Source: Bacillus sp. FSL H8-0547
Lineage (GTDB): Bacteria; Bacillota; Bacilli; Bacillales; Bacillaceae
DNA length: 64,000 nt
NCBI GenBank assembly: GCA_038002745.1
Contig: JBBODD010000001.1
Location: 3,162,001 to 3,226,000, forward strand
Direction of reading: 5' to 3'
Part shown: positions 43,783-53,587 of the stretch, piece by piece
How the letters are laid out: every line of letters starts with the position of its first letter
How positions within the stretch are numbered: position 1 is the stretch's first letter
Program-made: the position numbers and the translations under genes
The notes under the pieces: model-generated
The model's input: only the letters and a program-made list of their open reading frames with translations
Told to the model about the DNA's origin: nothing
The model's database searches: none

Positions 43783-44571
43783 ATGACCGTTGCACTGAAT
43801 GAAAATCTGAAACTTGATGTGGACAAGCTTAACCACGATATTTCACTTTTTCCCCAAGTTCATCCGATTACAGAAGATATGAAGCTTACACACAAAGGTG
43901 TATCCCGTTTAGTCATGCTTGACCGGTACACATTTAAAGACACTGAAAAGCTGACGCTATCCAAAGGCGATTTTGTCGTTCTGACAATTAAAGAAGATCC
44001 GAAATTCCCGGCAAGAGGCCTCGGGTACATCTTAGATATAGACTGGCAGGCAAAAATGGCGCATGTACAGGTGGAAGAAGAGTACCGCCTTTCACTTGAG
44101 AAGCCTGAAGAAGTAGAATCAGGAGTCATTCACCGCTCTCTTGACGTTATAGAAAAACCGCTTGAAGTATATTACGAACAAATAGCCAAACGGAATGCGA
44201 CAGGTCTTGCATCTGTTGAGAAAACAGAAGAAAAACGCAAGGAATGGTTTGAGAAGTTCTATCATGAACTTGTCGGCCTGAACTTTGTTCCTGCAGGACG
44301 CGTGTTATACGGAGCGGGAGCGGGAACAGATGTGACGTATTTCAACTGCTACGTGATGCCGTTTGTGCAGGATTCACGCGAAGGCATTTCCGAACACCGC
44401 AAGCAGGTCATGGAAATCATGAGCCGCGGCGGAGGCGTCGGGACAAACGGTTCAACGCTGCGTCCGAGAAACACCCTTGCAAGAGGAGTCAACGGCAAAT
44501 CATCAGGCTCCGTATCCTGGCTTGATGACATCGCGAAGCTGACTCATCTGGTTGAGCAGGGCGGATCCCGT
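43783..44571 (+). CDS. nrdJ: Adenosylcobalamin-dependent ribonucleotide reductase NrdJ, exon 1
   Basis: The first 263 residues of a class II ribonucleotide reductase, ending LTHLVEQGGSR. C189 in FNCYVMP is a conserved Cys of the active-site region, and GGGVGTNGSTLRP is a substrate-loop motif. Continuous reading hits a stop right after R263, but the protein continues in exon 2 ([14 protein letters not shown]) after removal of a group I intron. The spliced protein is 851 residues. It reduces ribonucleotides to deoxyribonucleotides with B12 under any oxygen condition. Confidence 0.92.
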
Positions 44572-44912
44572 TAAATACAAAGTCCACACGGCGGGATAAA
44601 AATCTCGTGAATTGCTGGAACACCCTAAAGCTTTTTCAGCCACAACGTGACTGGCAACAGTGAGCGTGAAGGCCTGAAAATGAAAAAGATGACACAATGG
44701 GCAATCAGCAGCGAAGCATCTTTGGAAACGGAGATGAACGTTCAGAGACTATTGAAAGCACCTGTAAGATGGTGCGAGTAAACCGGATTTAGTATCCGGG
44801 GCACGAGACAAAATCATACGACTGATTTTGATGATAGAGTCCGATCTCATGTGAAAGCATGAGAGTCAGGCAGAAATGACCTGACCCCTCTTAATGGAGG
44901 AGTAACAACTTG
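44572..44912 (+). ncRNA. Group I self-splicing intron in nrdJ
   Basis: 341 nt, no ORF. Core elements: P-like ATTGCTGGAA (44610 region), Q-like AATCAGCAGC (44703-44712), R element GTTCAGAGACTA (44740-44751) and S element ATGATAGAGTCC (44831-44842). P7 forms by GACT (44747-44750) with AGTC (44838-44841). The internal guide GCGGGAT (44591-44597) pairs with the exon end ATCCCGT, with the required U-G wobble at the 5' splice site. CACG (44587-44590) pairs with exon 2 CGTG as P10. The intron ends in G (44912). Confidence 0.93.
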
Positions 44913-46679
44913 CGTGGCGCACAAATGATCATGCTTGCCGACTGGCATCCTGACATTATTGAATTCATTATTTCCAAAATGCAGAATCCCCGTATCCTGC
45001 GTTACCTGATTGAAAATACAAATGATGAAACAATTAAGAAATACGCCCAGGAAAAGCTGAAGTTCAAGCCGCTTACACAGGACGAAGAAGCCATGTATCA
45101 GAGCATCGTCAATTACAAGCAGATTCCGGGCTACGGCGGATTTAACGAGAAAATCATTAAAGACGCTGAAGTGAAGCTTGCAGTCGGCGGAACTTATACA
45201 GTTCACAATTCCGAATTCCTTACAGGAGCCAACATCTCTGTCACGCTGACAAAGGATTTCATGGATGCTGTTGAAAAGGATGCCGATTACGACCTGCGCT
45301 TCCCTGATGTTGAAAGCTACAATGCAGAGGAAATGAAGGCTTATAATGAAGACTGGCATAACCACGGTGATGTACGCGAGTGGGAAAAACTCGGCTACAA
45401 AGTGCGCACGTACCGTACGATCAAGGCGAAAGAACTTTGGAACCTGATCAACATCTGCGCGACATACTCTGCAGAGCCGGGCATTTTCTTCATTGATAAC
45501 GCCAATGACATGACAAACGCTAAAGCGTATGGACAGAAGGTCGTTGCAACGAATCCTTGCGGGGAACAGCCTCTCGCACCATATTCTGTCTGCAACCTTG
45601 CTGCCGTAAATCTTGCAGAAATGGCAGACAAAGAAACGAAAACAGTTAATTTCGAAAAACTGAAAAGAACGGTTGAAGTCGGTGTCCGCATGCAGGATAA
45701 CGTAATCGATGCAACACCGTACTTTCTTGACGAAAATAAAAAACAGGCACTAGGCGAACGCCGTGTAGGTCTTGGTGTTATGGGACTTCACGACCTTCTG
45801 ATCTACTGTGAAACACAGTACGGTTCTGAAGAAGGCAACGAGCTGATTGACAAAGTCTTTGAAACAATCGCTGTCACTGCTTATAAAGCATCTGTAGAGC
45901 TTGCAAAAGAAAAAGGCAGCTTCCCGTTCTTGACTGGCGAAACGGCTGAAGAAACGAACAGACTGCGCCAAGCATTTACTGAGACCGGCTTTATGAGCAA
46001 AATGCCGACTGATATCCGGGAAGATATCAAAGAATACGGTATCCGCAATTCACACTTGCTGACTGTTGCTCCCACGGGATCCACTGGAACAATGGTCGGG
46101 GTTTCAACCGGACTTGAACCATACTTCTCCTTCTCTTACTACAGAAGCGGAAGACTTGGCAAATTCATTGAAGTAAAAGCAGATATCGTACAGGAGTATC
46201 TGGATAAAAATCCTGATGCAGATCCGGAGAATCTTCCGGAATGGTTTATCTCAGCTATGGAACTGAGTGCAGAAGCGCATGCAGATGCACAATGCGTCAT
46301 CCAGCGCTGGATTGACAGTTCAATCAGCAAAACGGTTAACGCTCCTAGAGGATATACGGTGGACCAGGTCCAAAAAGTGTATGAGCGTCTATATAAAGGC
46401 GGAGCAAAAGGCGGAACAGTCTACGTTGACGGAAGCCGGGACACTCAGGTCCTTACATTAAAAGCGGAGGAGAATACCTTCTCTGAAACAGAAGAAGCAC
46501 CGAAAGAAAAAGGCAAAGTTGTTCTTGTGGATACAATCCAGGCTTTGCGCTCGACAAATGTAACAATCGGAAACGAAGTGGGCAATACATGCCCTGTATG
46601 CCGCGAAGGTACAGTTGAAGACATTGGCGGTTGCAACACATGCACAAGCTGCGGTGCACAGCTGAAGTGCGGATTATAA
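44913..46679 (+). CDS. nrdJ: Adenosylcobalamin-dependent ribonucleotide reductase NrdJ, exon 2
   Basis: 588 residues, giving codons 264-851 of the spliced gene. Key motifs: NPCGEQ (active-site Cys about residue 479), [20 protein letters not shown], and a C-terminal zinc-type tail CPVCREG...[13 protein letters not shown] that carries redox Cys pairs. The preceding TTG at 44910 spans the intron end and is not a natural start. A terminator follows the gene. Confidence 0.95.
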   Translation, partial: RGAQMIMLADWHPDIIEFIISKMQNPRILRYLIENTNDETIKKYAQEKLKFKPLTQDEEAMYQSIVNYKQIPGYGGFNEKIIKDAEVKLAVGGTYTVHNSEFLTGANISVTLTKDFMDAVEKDADYDLRFPDVESYNAEEMKAYNEDWHNHGDVREWEKLGYKVRTYRTIKAKELWNLINICATYSAEPGIFFIDNANDMTNAKAYGQKVVATNPCGEQPLAPYSVCNLAAVNLAEMADKETKTVNFEKLKRTVEVGVRMQDNVIDATPYFLDENKKQALGERRVGLGVMGLHDLLIYCETQYGSEEGNELIDKVFETIAVTAYKASVELAKEKGSFPFLTGETAEETNRLRQAFTETGFMSKMPTDIREDIKEYGIRNSHLLTVAPTGSTGTMVGVSTGLEPYFSFSYYRSGRLGKFIEVKADIVQEYLDKNPDADPENLPEWFISAMELSAEAHADAQCVIQRWIDSSISKTVNAPRGYTVDQVQKVYERLYKGGAKGGTVYVDGSRDTQVLTLKAEENTFSETEEAPKEKGKVVLVDTIQALRSTNVTIGNEVGNTCPVCREGTVEDIGGCNTCTSCGAQLKCGL

Positions 46680-46685
46680 GAAACG

Positions 46686-46712
46686 GAAGAGCCGGGACAT
46701 CCGGCTCTTTTC
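46686..46712 (+). terminator. Terminator after nrdJ
   Basis: The stem AAGAGCCGG/CCGGCTCTT is followed by TTCTT. Confidence 0.85.
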
Positions 46713-46809
46713 TTGTGCTTCTCCCGCAAGCTTTCTTGTCATGACCTGCAAACTAGTGTACACTTGTAATGATTTCCTATGTTTTGAACGTTTTTTTGGA
46801 GGGGACCGC

Positions 46810-47241
46810 ATGCCAACACCAAGTATGGAAGATTATATTGAACAAATCTACATTTTAATAGAAGAAAAAGGATATGCCCGTGTTTCAGATATCGCGGAAG
46901 CATTATCCGTTCATCCCTCCTCAGTGACAAAGATGGTCCAAAAACTAGACAAAGATGAATATCTCATATACGAAAAATACCGTGGACTTATTTTGACGCC
47001 TAAGGGCAAGAAGATCGGAAAGCGCCTTGTCTACCGTCACGAGCTGCTTGAGCAGTTCATGCGTTTGATCGGCGTGGATGAAGAAAAGATTTACAACGAT
47101 GTTGAAGGCATTGAGCATCACCTCAGCTGGAATGCCATTGACCGTATTGGAGATCTCGTGCAATTTTTTGAAAGTGATGAAGCGCGTGTAGATACCCTGC
47201 GTGCAATACAAAAACAAAATGAACAGGATAATGAGTCCTGA
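46810..47241 (+). CDS. mntR: Manganese transport regulator MntR
   Basis: 143 residues, DtxR family. Metal ligands all match B. subtilis MntR: D8, E11, H77, E99, E102 and H103. The N-terminal winged helix (residues 1-70) is followed by a dimerisation domain. It represses manganese uptake genes when Mn2+ is bound. The ATG follows GGAGGGG. Position after lipM fits, with nrdJ inserted between. Confidence 0.96.
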   Translation: MPTPSMEDYIEQIYILIEEKGYARVSDIAEALSVHPSSVTKMVQKLDKDEYLIYEKYRGLILTPKGKKIGKRLVYRHELLEQFMRLIGVDEEKIYNDVEGIEHHLSWNAIDRIGDLVQFFESDEARVDTLRAIQKQNEQDNES

Positions 47242-47271
47242 AAAAACGAAAGCAGCTGCTTTCGTTTTTTT
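47241..47271 (+). terminator. Terminator after mntR
   Basis: The stem AACGAAAGCAG/CTGCTTTCGTT is followed by seven T residues. Confidence 0.88.
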
Positions 47272-47356
47272 CTTGCGCAAAATTGGAAAAGGTCTATTTC
47301 CTCGGCCTTCATCTTACACTATAAGGATAGGATAGGAGAAGAGGGGAGGAGCTTCT

Positions 47357-48229
47357 GTGTACATTGATGGTGTCTTCTCTGGCGGCGGCATAAAAGGGTT
47401 TGCGCTGATTGGAGCCTATCAGGCAATTGAACAGCGAGGGCTGCAGTTTGTAAGAGTGGCAGGCACAAGCGCGGGTTCGATTGTGGCATCCTTTATCGCA
47501 GCAGGATACAAAAGTGATGAAATTATCCGAATGATGGACGATATGGAGCTTGGAAAGTTTCTTGAGAAAAACCCTTCCATTCTTCCATTTAAATTGATGA
47601 AATGGCTTAACCTCTATTGGCGCCTCGGTCTGTACAAAGGCGGGAAGCTTGAGGAATGGATCGCAGCCAGGCTGAAGGAAAGGGGAGTTTCCACCTTTGG
47701 TGATTTGAGGCCCGGATCTTTAAAAATTGTAGCCTCTGATCTTACAAACGGCAGGATTATTGTGCTGCCTGATGATCTCCCCAGGTACGGACTTGTTCCC
47801 GAGCGGTTTTCAGTTGCCCGCGCTGTGCTGATGAGCTGCAGTCTTCCGTATTTCTTTGAGCCTGTTAAGCTGACGAGTGCTGAAGGGACGAACATAGTGG
47901 TAGACGGGGGAGTTTTAAGTAACTTTCCAATCTGGCTTTTCAAGGAAAAGGCGAGGCCTGTAATTGGAATCAAGCTCAGTCCGAGAGATGAAGAAAGGCC
48001 GAGGAATCAGATTAAAAATGCGATTGAAATGTACGGAGCGCTGTTTGAAACGATGAAAGATGCCCATGATGCCAGGCATATATCAAGCAGGCATGAGAGA
48101 AACATCATTTTTCTTCCGGTAGAAAGCATTCTCACGACAGAATTTGATCTCTCAGAACAAAAAAAACTAGCTCTGATTGAGCTAGGAAGAAGCCGGACGG
48201 AACAGTTTCTCAAACGGTGGACTTATTAA
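47357..48229 (+). CDS. yqhO: Patatin-like phospholipase YqhO
   Basis: 290 residues, GTG start after GAGGGGAGGA. Patatin motifs in order: oxyanion loop GGGIKGFALIG (residues 8-18), nucleophile GTSAGS (about residue 40) and catalytic Asp in VDGGVLSNFP (about residue 182). It is a Ser-Asp dyad lipid hydrolase, probably acting on membrane lipids from the cytosol. Matches yqhO of B. subtilis. Confidence 0.93.
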   Translation: MYIDGVFSGGGIKGFALIGAYQAIEQRGLQFVRVAGTSAGSIVASFIAAGYKSDEIIRMMDDMELGKFLEKNPSILPFKLMKWLNLYWRLGLYKGGKLEEWIAARLKERGVSTFGDLRPGSLKIVASDLTNGRIIVLPDDLPRYGLVPERFSVARAVLMSCSLPYFFEPVKLTSAEGTNIVVDGGVLSNFPIWLFKEKARPVIGIKLSPRDEERPRNQIKNAIEMYGALFETMKDAHDARHISSRHERNIIFLPVESILTTEFDLSEQKKLALIELGRSRTEQFLKRWTY

Positions 48230-48236
48230 GGCGAAA

Positions 48237-48275
48237 AGAAAAGCAGGTCAGAAAAAAGCCCTGCTTTTCTTTTTG
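48237..48275 (+). terminator. Terminator after yqhO
   Basis: The stem AAAAGCAGG/CCTGCTTTT is followed by CTTTTT. It overlaps the 3' end of the convergent yqhP. Confidence 0.75.
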
Positions 48276-48622
48276 CCTTTTCTGCCTTCAATCACGGTCA
48301 GGTGTGAAGCCTGCTTCTTTTTAAGAGCGCTTGTTTTGCTGCTCTTTTTTGGAGCCGACACACTTTTCAAATGGGAGCTGCTCTGATTGCGGTCGCTGAA
48401 ACGCCTTTTGGACTGTTTAGCAGCTTTGGAATAAGAGGAAGAATCTTTTCCCATTCTTTGTTTTGTAAAGTAACGGACAACAAAATAGATGATGGCTAGA
48501 ACAGCAGCAAACACGAGCATTTCTCTGAAGAGGAAGCCAGGCCTGCTGATGAGAGTCACTAAAAACCCGATTCCTCCCAGAGCTAACACAATCATCACAA
48601 ATGGATTCATTCGATTTTTCAT
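48248..48622 (-). CDS. yqhP: YqhP, SA1362-like small membrane protein
   Basis: 124 residues: two membrane helices (about residues 5-23 and 30-50), then a very basic Ser/Lys-rich tail (KQSKRRFSDRNQSSSHLKS onward). The start at 48622 follows GGGAGGTGG. It lies downstream of yqhQ on the same strand. Function unknown. Confidence 0.83.
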   Translation of the reverse strand: MKNRMNPFVMIVLALGGIGFLVTLISRPGFLFREMLVFAAVLAIIYFVVRYFTKQRMGKDSSSYSKAAKQSKRRFSDRNQSSSHLKSVSAPKKSSKTSALKKKQASHLTVIEGRKGKKKSRAFF

Positions 48623-48665
48623 GAGTCCACCTCCCAAGATGAAAATGAGTTAATGAAGTTTTAGC

Positions 48666-49613
48666 TTATACAATTTGTTCTGTTTTTATACCTTCTTCTG
48701 TTTCTTTTTCCAGGCGGAGCATTTCATTGAAGCTTGCAATTGCGACTTCGGTCTGTTCGTTGTCAGGCTCTTTTGTGGTTAAAAGCTGAAGGCATAAGCC
48801 CGGGTACCCAAGCCATTTCAGGACAGGCACGTCTCTCAGCTTGTTTGTAAACTGCAGCACTTCAAATGAAATGCCGATCACAACGGGAATTAGGGCCAGT
48901 CTGTTCAGAACGCGCACATAAAGCGGTTCAGTCGGAACGAGCATGTAGACAAAAACTCCGACAATCACGGTGAAAAGAAGGAAGCTGCTTCCGCATCTGT
49001 AATGAAGGCGGCTGTTGCTCTGAACGTTCTCAACTGTGAGCGGCATACCGTTTTCATAACAGTTAATGACTTTATGCTCTGCCCCGTGATACTGGAATAC
49101 ACGCTTGATCAGCGGAGTAAAGGATATCGCGTAAATATAGGCAAGCAGGAGAATAAGTTTGAAAAGACCTTCAATCAGGATCTGTGACAAATCCGATGCA
49201 AAAACAGGTCTTGTAAGCTCTGCAAGAAAAAGCGGGACGAGTGTAAAGATGAATTTTCCGAATAAAAAGGACAGAACCCCGATTGCTGCAACACCGAGTA
49301 TCATCGTCAGCTTTGATTCTTTTTTCGGCTCGTTCAGCTGCTCGTCATCTTCTGGATCAAGGTCGTACCTGTCTGTTGAAAAGTTGAGATGTTTCGTACC
49401 ATTTGCGCTTGCTTCTATGATTGCTGCGATCCCGCGGATAAATGGTATTTTTTTAAGGGCTGTCAGTGTGCTGTTTGATTTTCTCGGCAGCCGGAAATAA
49501 TCAATTTCCTTGTTTTTCCGTCTGATGGCTGTAACGTAGTGATGCTTGCCGCCAAACATGACGCCCTCTACTACTGCTTGCCCGCCATATGCGGGCTTGT
49601 TCTGCTTTGACAT
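48666..49613 (-). CDS. yqhQ: YqhQ, DUF1385 membrane protein
   Basis: 315 residues. Begins MSKQNKPAYGGQAVVEGVMF, the DUF1385 hallmark, then about four membrane helices; YHGAEHKVINCYE and LHYRCGSSFLLF are conserved His/Cys-containing segments. Predicted metal-dependent enzyme by family pattern, not proven. Coupled with yqhP downstream. Confidence 0.9.
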   Translation of the reverse strand: MSKQNKPAYGGQAVVEGVMFGGKHHYVTAIRRKNKEIDYFRLPRKSNSTLTALKKIPFIRGIAAIIEASANGTKHLNFSTDRYDLDPEDDEQLNEPKKESKLTMILGVAAIGVLSFLFGKFIFTLVPLFLAELTRPVFASDLSQILIEGLFKLILLLAYIYAISFTPLIKRVFQYHGAEHKVINCYENGMPLTVENVQSNSRLHYRCGSSFLLFTVIVGVFVYMLVPTEPLYVRVLNRLALIPVVIGISFEVLQFTNKLRDVPVLKWLGYPGLCLQLLTTKEPDNEQTEVAIASFNEMLRLEKETEEGIKTEQIV

Positions 49614-49746
49614 TTTTCACCAACCTACCTATCTATTCTCTTTTTGAGCGGATTTTAAACAAAACGGAAGAGAATGTTATGTTTATATTCTACATAAAAA
49701 CAGGATAAACCTCTAGGCAGTTGTATTTTATTCTTCATTTTATGCA

Positions 49747-49799
49747 GGCCGGAAAGGTTCGATGTGAAAGTACGTATGTAGTATATCCTTTTACCGGCC
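49747..49799. promoter_or_regulatory. Inverted repeat between yqhQ and yqhR
   Basis: GGCCGGAAAGG and CCTTTTACCGGCC form a stem with a 29-nt loop in the 250-bp gap between divergent genes. No T-run follows. Role unknown; the rest of the gap shows nothing else clear. Confidence 0.5.
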
Positions 49800-49863
49800 A
49801 GTTAGACATTTTCTGCATCAATTTTCGGGATGACTGTACATACTAGGAGAAGGAGGTGTACAT

Positions 49864-50394
49864 ATGACAGATGATTTTCAGTCTAATTCTGCTGGAATGA
49901 AAGATGAACAGGATGATAAGCAGGGCGAGGGTCTCCCGTTTATCGCAAGAGCTATGATTACCGGATTTGCAGGAGGTATTTTCTGGAGTTTAATCGGCTA
50001 TTTGGCTTATGTGCTGAACATGACAGAAATCAGTCCGAACATGCTGCTGCAGCCGTTTCTGCTTGGTGACTGGAAAAACGGCACGATCGGAAATTTTGCG
50101 GGAGTATTGGTCATCGGATTCCTTTCTGTAGGAACGGCACTCGTCTATTACTTAGTTTTAAAAAGGTTTTCGTCTATTTTCGTCGGCATGATATATGGAG
50201 CGGCTTTATGGGCGCTTGTCTTTTTCCTCTTGAATCCGATCTTTCCAAACGTCAAAACAGTCTTTGAACTCGAGCGCCTGACAACGGTTACGATGATATG
50301 TTTATACATTTTATATGGGGTCTTTATCGGGTATTCCATTTCCTTTGAACAAAATGAGCTTCAATCGAAAAAAAAGGGCAGCGCTTCCACGTAA
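49864..50394 (+). CDS. yqhR: YqhR membrane protein
   Basis: 176 residues with about four membrane helices and a polar, acidic N-terminus. The ATG follows GAAGGAGGTG, a very strong site. It corresponds to yqhR in gene order. Function unknown. Confidence 0.87.
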   Translation: MTDDFQSNSAGMKDEQDDKQGEGLPFIARAMITGFAGGIFWSLIGYLAYVLNMTEISPNMLLQPFLLGDWKNGTIGNFAGVLVIGFLSVGTALVYYLVLKRFSSIFVGMIYGAALWALVFFLLNPIFPNVKTVFELERLTTVTMICLYILYGVFIGYSISFEQNELQSKKKGSAST

Positions 50395-50554
50395 CAATGG
50401 AGGTAACGCACAATGAAGTATGGTAGAATGTTCTAAAATGAACATTCTATTTTTTGTCGGCTTTTTATTCATGCGGCTTTTGTTTAAGGGAGTGTTTTTG
50501 ACGAAAACATCTGTCACATGAAGAAGAGTCCTCATAGTGCTTGGAGGTCGAAAG

Positions 50555-51010
50555 ATGAGACACTATATGGTAATTAACGGCCCAAATCTAAATCGCCTTG
50601 GGTTGCGTGAACCTGATATTTATGGAAGCAAAACGCTGACAGATCTTGAGCGTGAGCTGATGGTTTTTGCTGAAAAGCAGGGGTTTCAGGTCACTTGCTT
50701 TCAGTCCAATCATGAAGGGGACCTGATTGATGCCATTCATGGATCAGATGGCCACTACGATGGCATTGTGCTGAATCCGGGGGCGTTTACCCACTACAGC
50801 TATGCATTGAGAGATGCCATTGCAAGCGTTCCTCTTCCTGTGATTGAAGTGCATATCTCCAATGTTCACAGCCGGGAGCCGTTCAGGCATCAGTCTGTCA
50901 CTGCGCCGGTCACTGCCGGACAGGTGGTCGGACTCGGATTTCAGGGGTACCAATTTGCCCTGCAGGCAATACATACAAAGATAGGGGAGAAACAGCATGC
51001 TGAAGATTGA
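50555..51010 (+). CDS. aroQ: Type II 3-dehydroquinate dehydratase
   Basis: 151 residues. NGPNLNRLGLREPDIYG contains the flexible lid and catalytic Tyr region; NPGAFTHYSYALRDA and EVHISNVHSREPFRH complete the active site. It converts 3-dehydroquinate to 3-dehydroshikimate, feeding the AroK reaction. The start at 50555 follows GGAGG. It overlaps the next gene by 14 bases. Confidence 0.96.
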   Translation: MRHYMVINGPNLNRLGLREPDIYGSKTLTDLERELMVFAEKQGFQVTCFQSNHEGDLIDAIHGSDGHYDGIVLNPGAFTHYSYALRDAIASVPLPVIEVHISNVHSREPFRHQSVTAPVTAGQVVGLGFQGYQFALQAIHTKIGEKQHAED

Positions 51011-52061
51011 GAAATTAAGAAAAAGGCTTAAGGAGCTTGATGTTGACGGACTTCTTATTGCAAGCGACTATAACAGACGGTACATGACCGGTTTTACAGG
51101 CTCATCGGGTGTCGCGCTCATTTCTCTGTCAGGAGCCGTATTTATCACGGACTTCAGGTATACAGAGCAGGCAGCCAAGCAGGTTGAAGGCTATGACATT
51201 GTTCAGCACAAGGGGCCGATTCTTGACGAAGTGGCTGCACAGGCAGAAAAGCTTTCAATCAAGCGTCTTGGCTTTGAACAGGATCATTTATCCTTTGCAA
51301 CGTATTCCGCTTATGCTTCCAAACTGAAGGGAATTGAGTTTGTTCCGGTGTCTGAGGCGGTGGAAAAGTTACGCTTGATTAAGTCTGCAGCAGAGATTAA
51401 GATATTAAAGGAAGCTGCGGAGATCGCCGATGCTGCATTTAAGCATATTCTTACAGTAGTACAGCCCGGCATGAAGGAAATTGAGGTTTCAAACGAACTT
51501 GAATTCTTTATGAGAAAGCAGGGCGCTGTTTCTTCATCATTTGATATCATAGTCGCATCCGGCCACAGGTCAGCTCTTCCGCACGGTGTGGCAAGTGAAA
51601 AAGAAATTGAAAAGGGCGATTTTGTAACCTTCGACTTTGGAGCATACTACAAAGGATATTGTTCAGATATTACACGCACGATTGCAGTCGGCAATCCAAG
51701 TGATGAGCTGAAGAAAATCTATTCCATTGTTCTTGAAGCCCAGCTGCGCGGCATGAATGGTATTAAAGCAGGTATGACCGGAAAAGAAGCTGATGCTTTG
51801 ACAAGGGATTATATTTCAGAGAACGGCTATGGCGAGTATTTTGGCCATTCAACCGGACACGGCCTTGGAATGGAAGTTCACGAAAGTCCGTCATTATCCG
51901 CAAAATCAGAAACGGTTCTTGAGCCGGGCATGATTGTTACAGTAGAGCCGGGAATTTATGTTCCTAAGCTTGGCGGAGTCAGGATCGAGGACGATACAGT
52001 GGTTAAGGAAGACGGCAATGAATCTCTGACACACTCCCCTAAAGAGCTTATTATCTTATAA
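50997..52061 (+). CDS. yqhT: Xaa-Pro-type aminopeptidase YqhT (M24)
   Basis: 354 residues: creatinase-like N-terminal domain (to about 125) and M24 pita-bread domain. Metal ligands: Asp in FDFGAYYKGYCSDITRT, His in HSTGHGLGMEVHE, Glu in VEPGIYVP and IEDDTVV. It cleaves N-terminal residues before proline. Overlaps aroQ, same operon as efp. Confidence 0.93.
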   Translation: MLKIEKLRKRLKELDVDGLLIASDYNRRYMTGFTGSSGVALISLSGAVFITDFRYTEQAAKQVEGYDIVQHKGPILDEVAAQAEKLSIKRLGFEQDHLSFATYSAYASKLKGIEFVPVSEAVEKLRLIKSAAEIKILKEAAEIADAAFKHILTVVQPGMKEIEVSNELEFFMRKQGAVSSSFDIIVASGHRSALPHGVASEKEIEKGDFVTFDFGAYYKGYCSDITRTIAVGNPSDELKKIYSIVLEAQLRGMNGIKAGMTGKEADALTRDYISENGYGEYFGHSTGHGLGMEVHESPSLSAKSETVLEPGMIVTVEPGIYVPKLGGVRIEDDTVVKEDGNESLTHSPKELIIL

Positions 52062-52109
52062 AAAGCTTCCGGAAGGCTAAAAAGTGTTATTTACATAGGA
52101 GGAACAAAT

Positions 52110-52667
52110 ATGATTTCAGTTAATGATTTTCGTACGGGCTTAACAATCGAGGTAGATAACGGCATTTGGCGCGTTATGGATTTCCAGCATGTAAAACCGG
52201 GAAAGGGCGCTGCATTCGTACGCTCTAAACTGCGCAACCTCCGTACTGGAGCTGTTCAGGAAAAAACGTTCCGTGCTGGTGAAAAAGTAGCAAAAGCTCA
52301 AATTGAAAACCGCAAAATGCAGTATCTTTATGCAAATGGCGACCAGCATGTGTTCATGGACAATGAGTCTTATGATCAAGTGGAACTGCCTGAAGCTTCA
52401 ATCGAGTATGAACTTAAATTCCTTAAGGAAAACATGGAAGTATCCATCATGATGTTCGGCAGCGAAACGCTTGGTGTTGAGCTTCCTAACACAGTGGAAC
52501 TTGAAGTTATCGAAACAGAGCCTGGCATTAAAGGTGATACAGCTTCCGGCGGAACAAAGCCTGCTAAAGTGCAGACAGGACTGATCGTCAACGTCCCGTT
52601 CTTCGTTAACGAAGGAGACGTTCTGATTATCAACACAACAGACAGCTCATACGTGTCACGCGCGTAA
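52110..52667 (+). CDS. efp: Elongation factor P
   Basis: 185 residues, three beta-barrel domains. The tip lysine K32 is in [10 protein letters not shown], the site that B. subtilis modifies with 5-aminopentanol. It rescues ribosomes stalled at polyproline. AGGAGG precedes the ATG. Confidence 0.97.
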   Translation: MISVNDFRTGLTIEVDNGIWRVMDFQHVKPGKGAAFVRSKLRNLRTGAVQEKTFRAGEKVAKAQIENRKMQYLYANGDQHVFMDNESYDQVELPEASIEYELKFLKENMEVSIMMFGSETLGVELPNTVELEVIETEPGIKGDTASGGTKPAKVQTGLIVNVPFFVNEGDVLIINTTDSSYVSRA

Positions 52668-52674
52668 CCAGCAT

Positions 52675-52709
52675 AAAAAAACTCCATCTCATCAGATGGA
52701 GTTTTTTTT
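52675..52709 (+). terminator. Terminator after efp
   Basis: The stem AAAAAAACTCCATCT with its complement is followed by eight T residues. Confidence 0.9.
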
Positions 52710-52759
52710 GTTTATTCATTCATCAAAAATTCTCGGGTGTGTATATTTTTATAAAGTTT

Positions 52760-52882
52760 TCTTCTTGCAGCTTCAGCGACTAGATCCTCTGTCAGAACAA
52801 ATCCGCCTTAAAAGTCTAGCCTGGACTTTTCTGTCGCATTCTTATCTGCCTATCGGATCTGTTCAAGGCGCCTGCGCTTTTG
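52760..52882 (+). repeat. Palindromic repeat, single copy G
   Basis: A 123-bp unit between efp and the convergent small gene at 52863, third subtype (outer arms AGATCC with GGATCT). The centre is more diverged, but AAAAGTC/GACTTTT remains. It overlaps the last codons of the downstream gene. Confidence 0.78.
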
Positions 52883-53045
52883 TTCCTTCCTCAATCATTG
52901 TCTGCGCCTGGAAAGTACGCGGCTCCTGCTCTCTTTTTTTCCCCGCTTTGAAAAGAAGTGCGGCCGGCAATAGTATGTATACGGCAATCCCGATGGCCCA
53001 CTGCAAATAGTGATAGACCTCATAAGCTTCTATTCCAAATCCCAT
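52863..53045 (-). CDS. Small membrane protein whose 3' end lies in a repeat
   Basis: 60 residues: one or two hydrophobic stretches (about residues 10-32) then a charged tail. A GGGGGAT site precedes the ATG. The last codons (TKAQAP and the stop) are made of the end of palindromic repeat G, so the native C-terminus may have been replaced. No family recognised. Confidence 0.6.
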   Translation of the reverse strand: MGFGIEAYEVYHYLQWAIGIAVYILLPAALLFKAGKKREQEPRTFQAQTMIEEGTKAQAP

Positions 53046-53233
53046 GACACATCCCCCTTTGTACCTATTATTATAAAATCTGAAAATTCTGTCAAGAATT
53101 CTTTTTGTCTAAACGGCCTTTTTCTCTCATAGACTGGACTATAACTCCGTTTGCGGGCTCCGGTTTCGTTCTTTTGGGAATGGACAAGCGAAAATCCGCA
53201 GCTTTGTGATTAGAAGAATAGGGGAGGAAGAAG

Positions 53234-53515
53234 ATGAAGCATTTTCTTGCCGGTCTGGATCCTGCTGTCAGATCCATGGCCCTTTTGAGGCTGCTGTCTG
53301 CAAGCATTGAAATGACGGCTGCTGTTTTGATGCTTGTCTTTAATGATGTGCGGAAGGCTGTACTGATTAACTCCATGCTGGCTATTGTCGGGCCGGTCAT
53401 TTTTATTTTGACAATGACGATCGGCATTTTCCAAATTGCAGAACAGCTGTCTTATGCAAAACTGATTTTCATCTCAATCGGCGTAGCCTTTATCTTAATT
53501 GGCGTTTATAAATGA
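53234..53515 (+). CDS. yqhV: YqhV (DUF2619) membrane protein
   Basis: 93 residues with three membrane helices; MKHFLAGLDPAVRSMALLRLLSASIEMTAAVLML is typical of the family. It lies just upstream of spoIIIAA, as in B. subtilis. A purine-rich AGGGGAGGAAGAAG leader precedes the ATG. Possibly sporulation-linked by position only. Confidence 0.87.
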   Translation: MKHFLAGLDPAVRSMALLRLLSASIEMTAAVLMLVFNDVRKAVLINSMLAIVGPVIFILTMTIGIFQIAEQLSYAKLIFISIGVAFILIGVYK

Positions 53516-53522
53516 GGTCACA

Positions 53523-53552
53523 GTCATAATGTGTCCAAGCCTGCATACACAT
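53523..53552 (+). promoter_or_regulatory. Sigma-E promoter of the spoIIIA operon
   Basis: -35 GTCATAAT (53523-53530) and -10 CATACACAT (53544-53552) match the mother-cell sigma-E consensus, 36 bp before spoIIIAA. Confidence 0.8.
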
Positions 53553-53587
53553 AGGAGTATTAAGAGACTATGCAAGGAGGAAGCCAT

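Noticed and set aside
43783-46679. nrdJ as a pseudogene broken by a stop codon
   Set aside because: The insert has group I intron core elements, guide-sequence and P10 pairing at exact junctions, and removal restores the conserved protein.
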